Shown: positions 63,277 to 64,000 of the stretch, one piece after another
Layout of the letters: each line of letters begins with the position of its first letter
Numbering within the stretch: the stretch's first letter is position 1
Assembly (NCBI RefSeq): GCF_014652275.1
Contig: NZ_BMYM01000005.1
Span: 1-64,000, forward strand
Reading direction: 5' to 3'
DNA: 64,000 nucleotides
Source of the DNA: Parahalioglobus pacificus
Lineage (GTDB): Bacteria; Pseudomonadota; Gammaproteobacteria; Pseudomonadales; Halieaceae
Notes under the pieces: model-generated
Databases searched by the model: none
What the model was told of the DNA's origin: nothing
Seen by the model: the letters and a program-made list of their open reading frames with translations, nothing else
Program-made: the position numbers and the translations under genes

Positions 63277-64000
63277 ATGACCGCTCCGATGCAATTTGAT
63301 CGCTTCTACTGGCGACACGCTCGATATGGCGTGTTCATGGCCATCGCATGCGCCTGCTTTACCAGCCCCGCGCTCTCACAAACTGTGACTGTCGCATCCG
63401 GCGCCAGCTTTGTCTTGGGAGCCGGTACGCTGACAACCGGCTGTGGTGATGTAAACGTGGCGGGTCAATTTCAGGTAGGCTCAGGCACGGTAACCGGCAC
63501 AAACAACGTCAGTATCAGCGGTGGCACACTCGATGGTGGATCGGGCCTGGTCTCACTCTCTGGTAACTGGAGCAACGCCGGCACCTTCGTTCCCGGCTCG
63601 GGTACAGTTCGGGTAGTCGACGGCTGTGGCGCCACAGAATCGCAAATCATAGGCGACAACACGTTCGCCGCTTTCTCCGCGAACTCAGGCACCGGTAAGC
63701 AGCTAACGATTGCATCCTCGTCAACACAAACGTTCAACAACGCGCTCAGCCTAACTGGTGCTAGCGGCAACCGTTTATTGATCCGCAGTAGCACGCCCGG
63801 CAGTAGCGCAGCCTTCGTACTGAAACCGGGAGCCAGCCAGACTATCCAGTCAGTTGATGTGAGCGACAACGACGCGAGCGGCGGCGAGACCATCGCCCCG
63901 GATGTGCCATCCGCCTTCGACTCGGTTAGAGGCAGTAATCTTCTCAACTGGTTTGTTGAGATAGCGCCACCTATTCCTGTAGATACGCTTCCGTTACCTG
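63277..64000 (+). CDS. Exported repetitive beta-rich protein, C-terminus beyond window
   Basis: The frame is open from ATG 63277 to the window end (241 codons). Residues ~18-35 form a signal peptide ending ALSQ. The mature part is Gly/Ser/Thr/Asn-rich with repeated GSGTV motifs (VGSGTVTGTNNVSI, GGSGLVSL, PGSGTVRVVDG), as in parallel beta-helix or adhesin-like surface proteins. Two Cys flank the first repeats. The visible end, PPIPVDTLPLP, resembles the start of a C-terminal sorting region, but this cannot be confirmed. The upstream 50 bp is very AT-rich. Confidence 0.7.
   Translation, partial: MTAPMQFDRFYWRHARYGVFMAIACACFTSPALSQTVTVASGASFVLGAGTLTTGCGDVNVAGQFQVGSGTVTGTNNVSISGGTLDGGSGLVSLSGNWSNAGTFVPGSGTVRVVDGCGATESQIIGDNTFAAFSANSGTGKQLTIASSSTQTFNNALSLTGASGNRLLIRSSTPGSSAAFVLKPGASQTIQSVDVSDNDASGGETIAPDVPSAFDSVRGSNLLNWFVEIAPPIPVDTLPLP

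Overview
The window is ordinary chromosomal DNA of a gammaproteobacterium, densely coded and GC-rich. Several gene orders are diagnostic. One is the thrU-tyrU-glyT-thrT-tufB type tRNA/EF-Tu cluster. Others are glyA-nrdR-ribD-ribE-ribBX-ribH-nusB-thiL-pgpA, rnr-rlmB-rpsF-rpsR-rplI-dnaB, and a LiuR-controlled leucine/isovalerate operon. A marine heterotroph of the OM60/NOR5 (Halieaceae) type is my best guess; this is inferred from gene content and not proved by any marker here. I see no prophage, insertion sequence, CRISPR array or rRNA.

Layout. 1-2725 (minus strand): 5' end of tuf, four tRNAs with a clear promoter, coaX and birA. 2868-10808 (plus): an NTF2-like protein, then liuR and the liuABCDE operon that takes isovaleryl-CoA to acetoacetate and acetyl-CoA, ending in a small membrane protein. 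10879-19670: a fatty acid hydroxylase/sterol desaturase homologue, an Ada-N/AlkA fusion with ogt (alkylation repair), a secreted metallo-beta-lactamase fold hydrolase, a DUF465 protein, cysQ, yrfG-hslR, a diguanylate cyclase and a catalytically degenerate SGNH protein. 19736-26309: dxs, then a lower-GC patch of glycosyltransferases, then xseB-ispA. The xseB-ispA-dxs isoprenoid cluster is therefore split and rearranged. 26313-34345 (minus): aspartic protease, pgpA, and the riboflavin/nusB/thiL/nrdR/glyA block. 34534-38102 (plus): ugd, ettA and a PilZ protein. 38136-40983 (minus): a serine hydrolase lipoprotein and radA.

41074-49867 is a replication/translation block. A DnaT-like protein with three tandem C-terminal domains and a lambda-P-like helicase loader converge on dnaB. 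These are followed by the L9/S18/S6 operon, rlmB and rnr. 50001 is tRNA-Leu(CAG). 50390-54489 is an Anbu (proteasome-like) locus with a circularly permuted ATP-grasp protein, an alpha-E protein and a zinc metallopeptidase, and no transglutaminase in the window. 54701-64000: a molybdopterin oxidoreductase, LemA plus a membrane M48 peptidase, a short AraC-type HTH protein, a second membrane diguanylate cyclase, a YdcF/SanA family protein, and the start of an exported beta-repeat protein cut off by the window end.

The least ordinary parts are the Anbu/ATP-grasp/alpha-E/metallopeptidase locus, the DnaT-x3 plus P-like loader pair beside dnaB, the SGNH pseudoenzyme, the odd N-terminus of ispA, and the glycosyltransferase insertion with its unrecognised small ORF.
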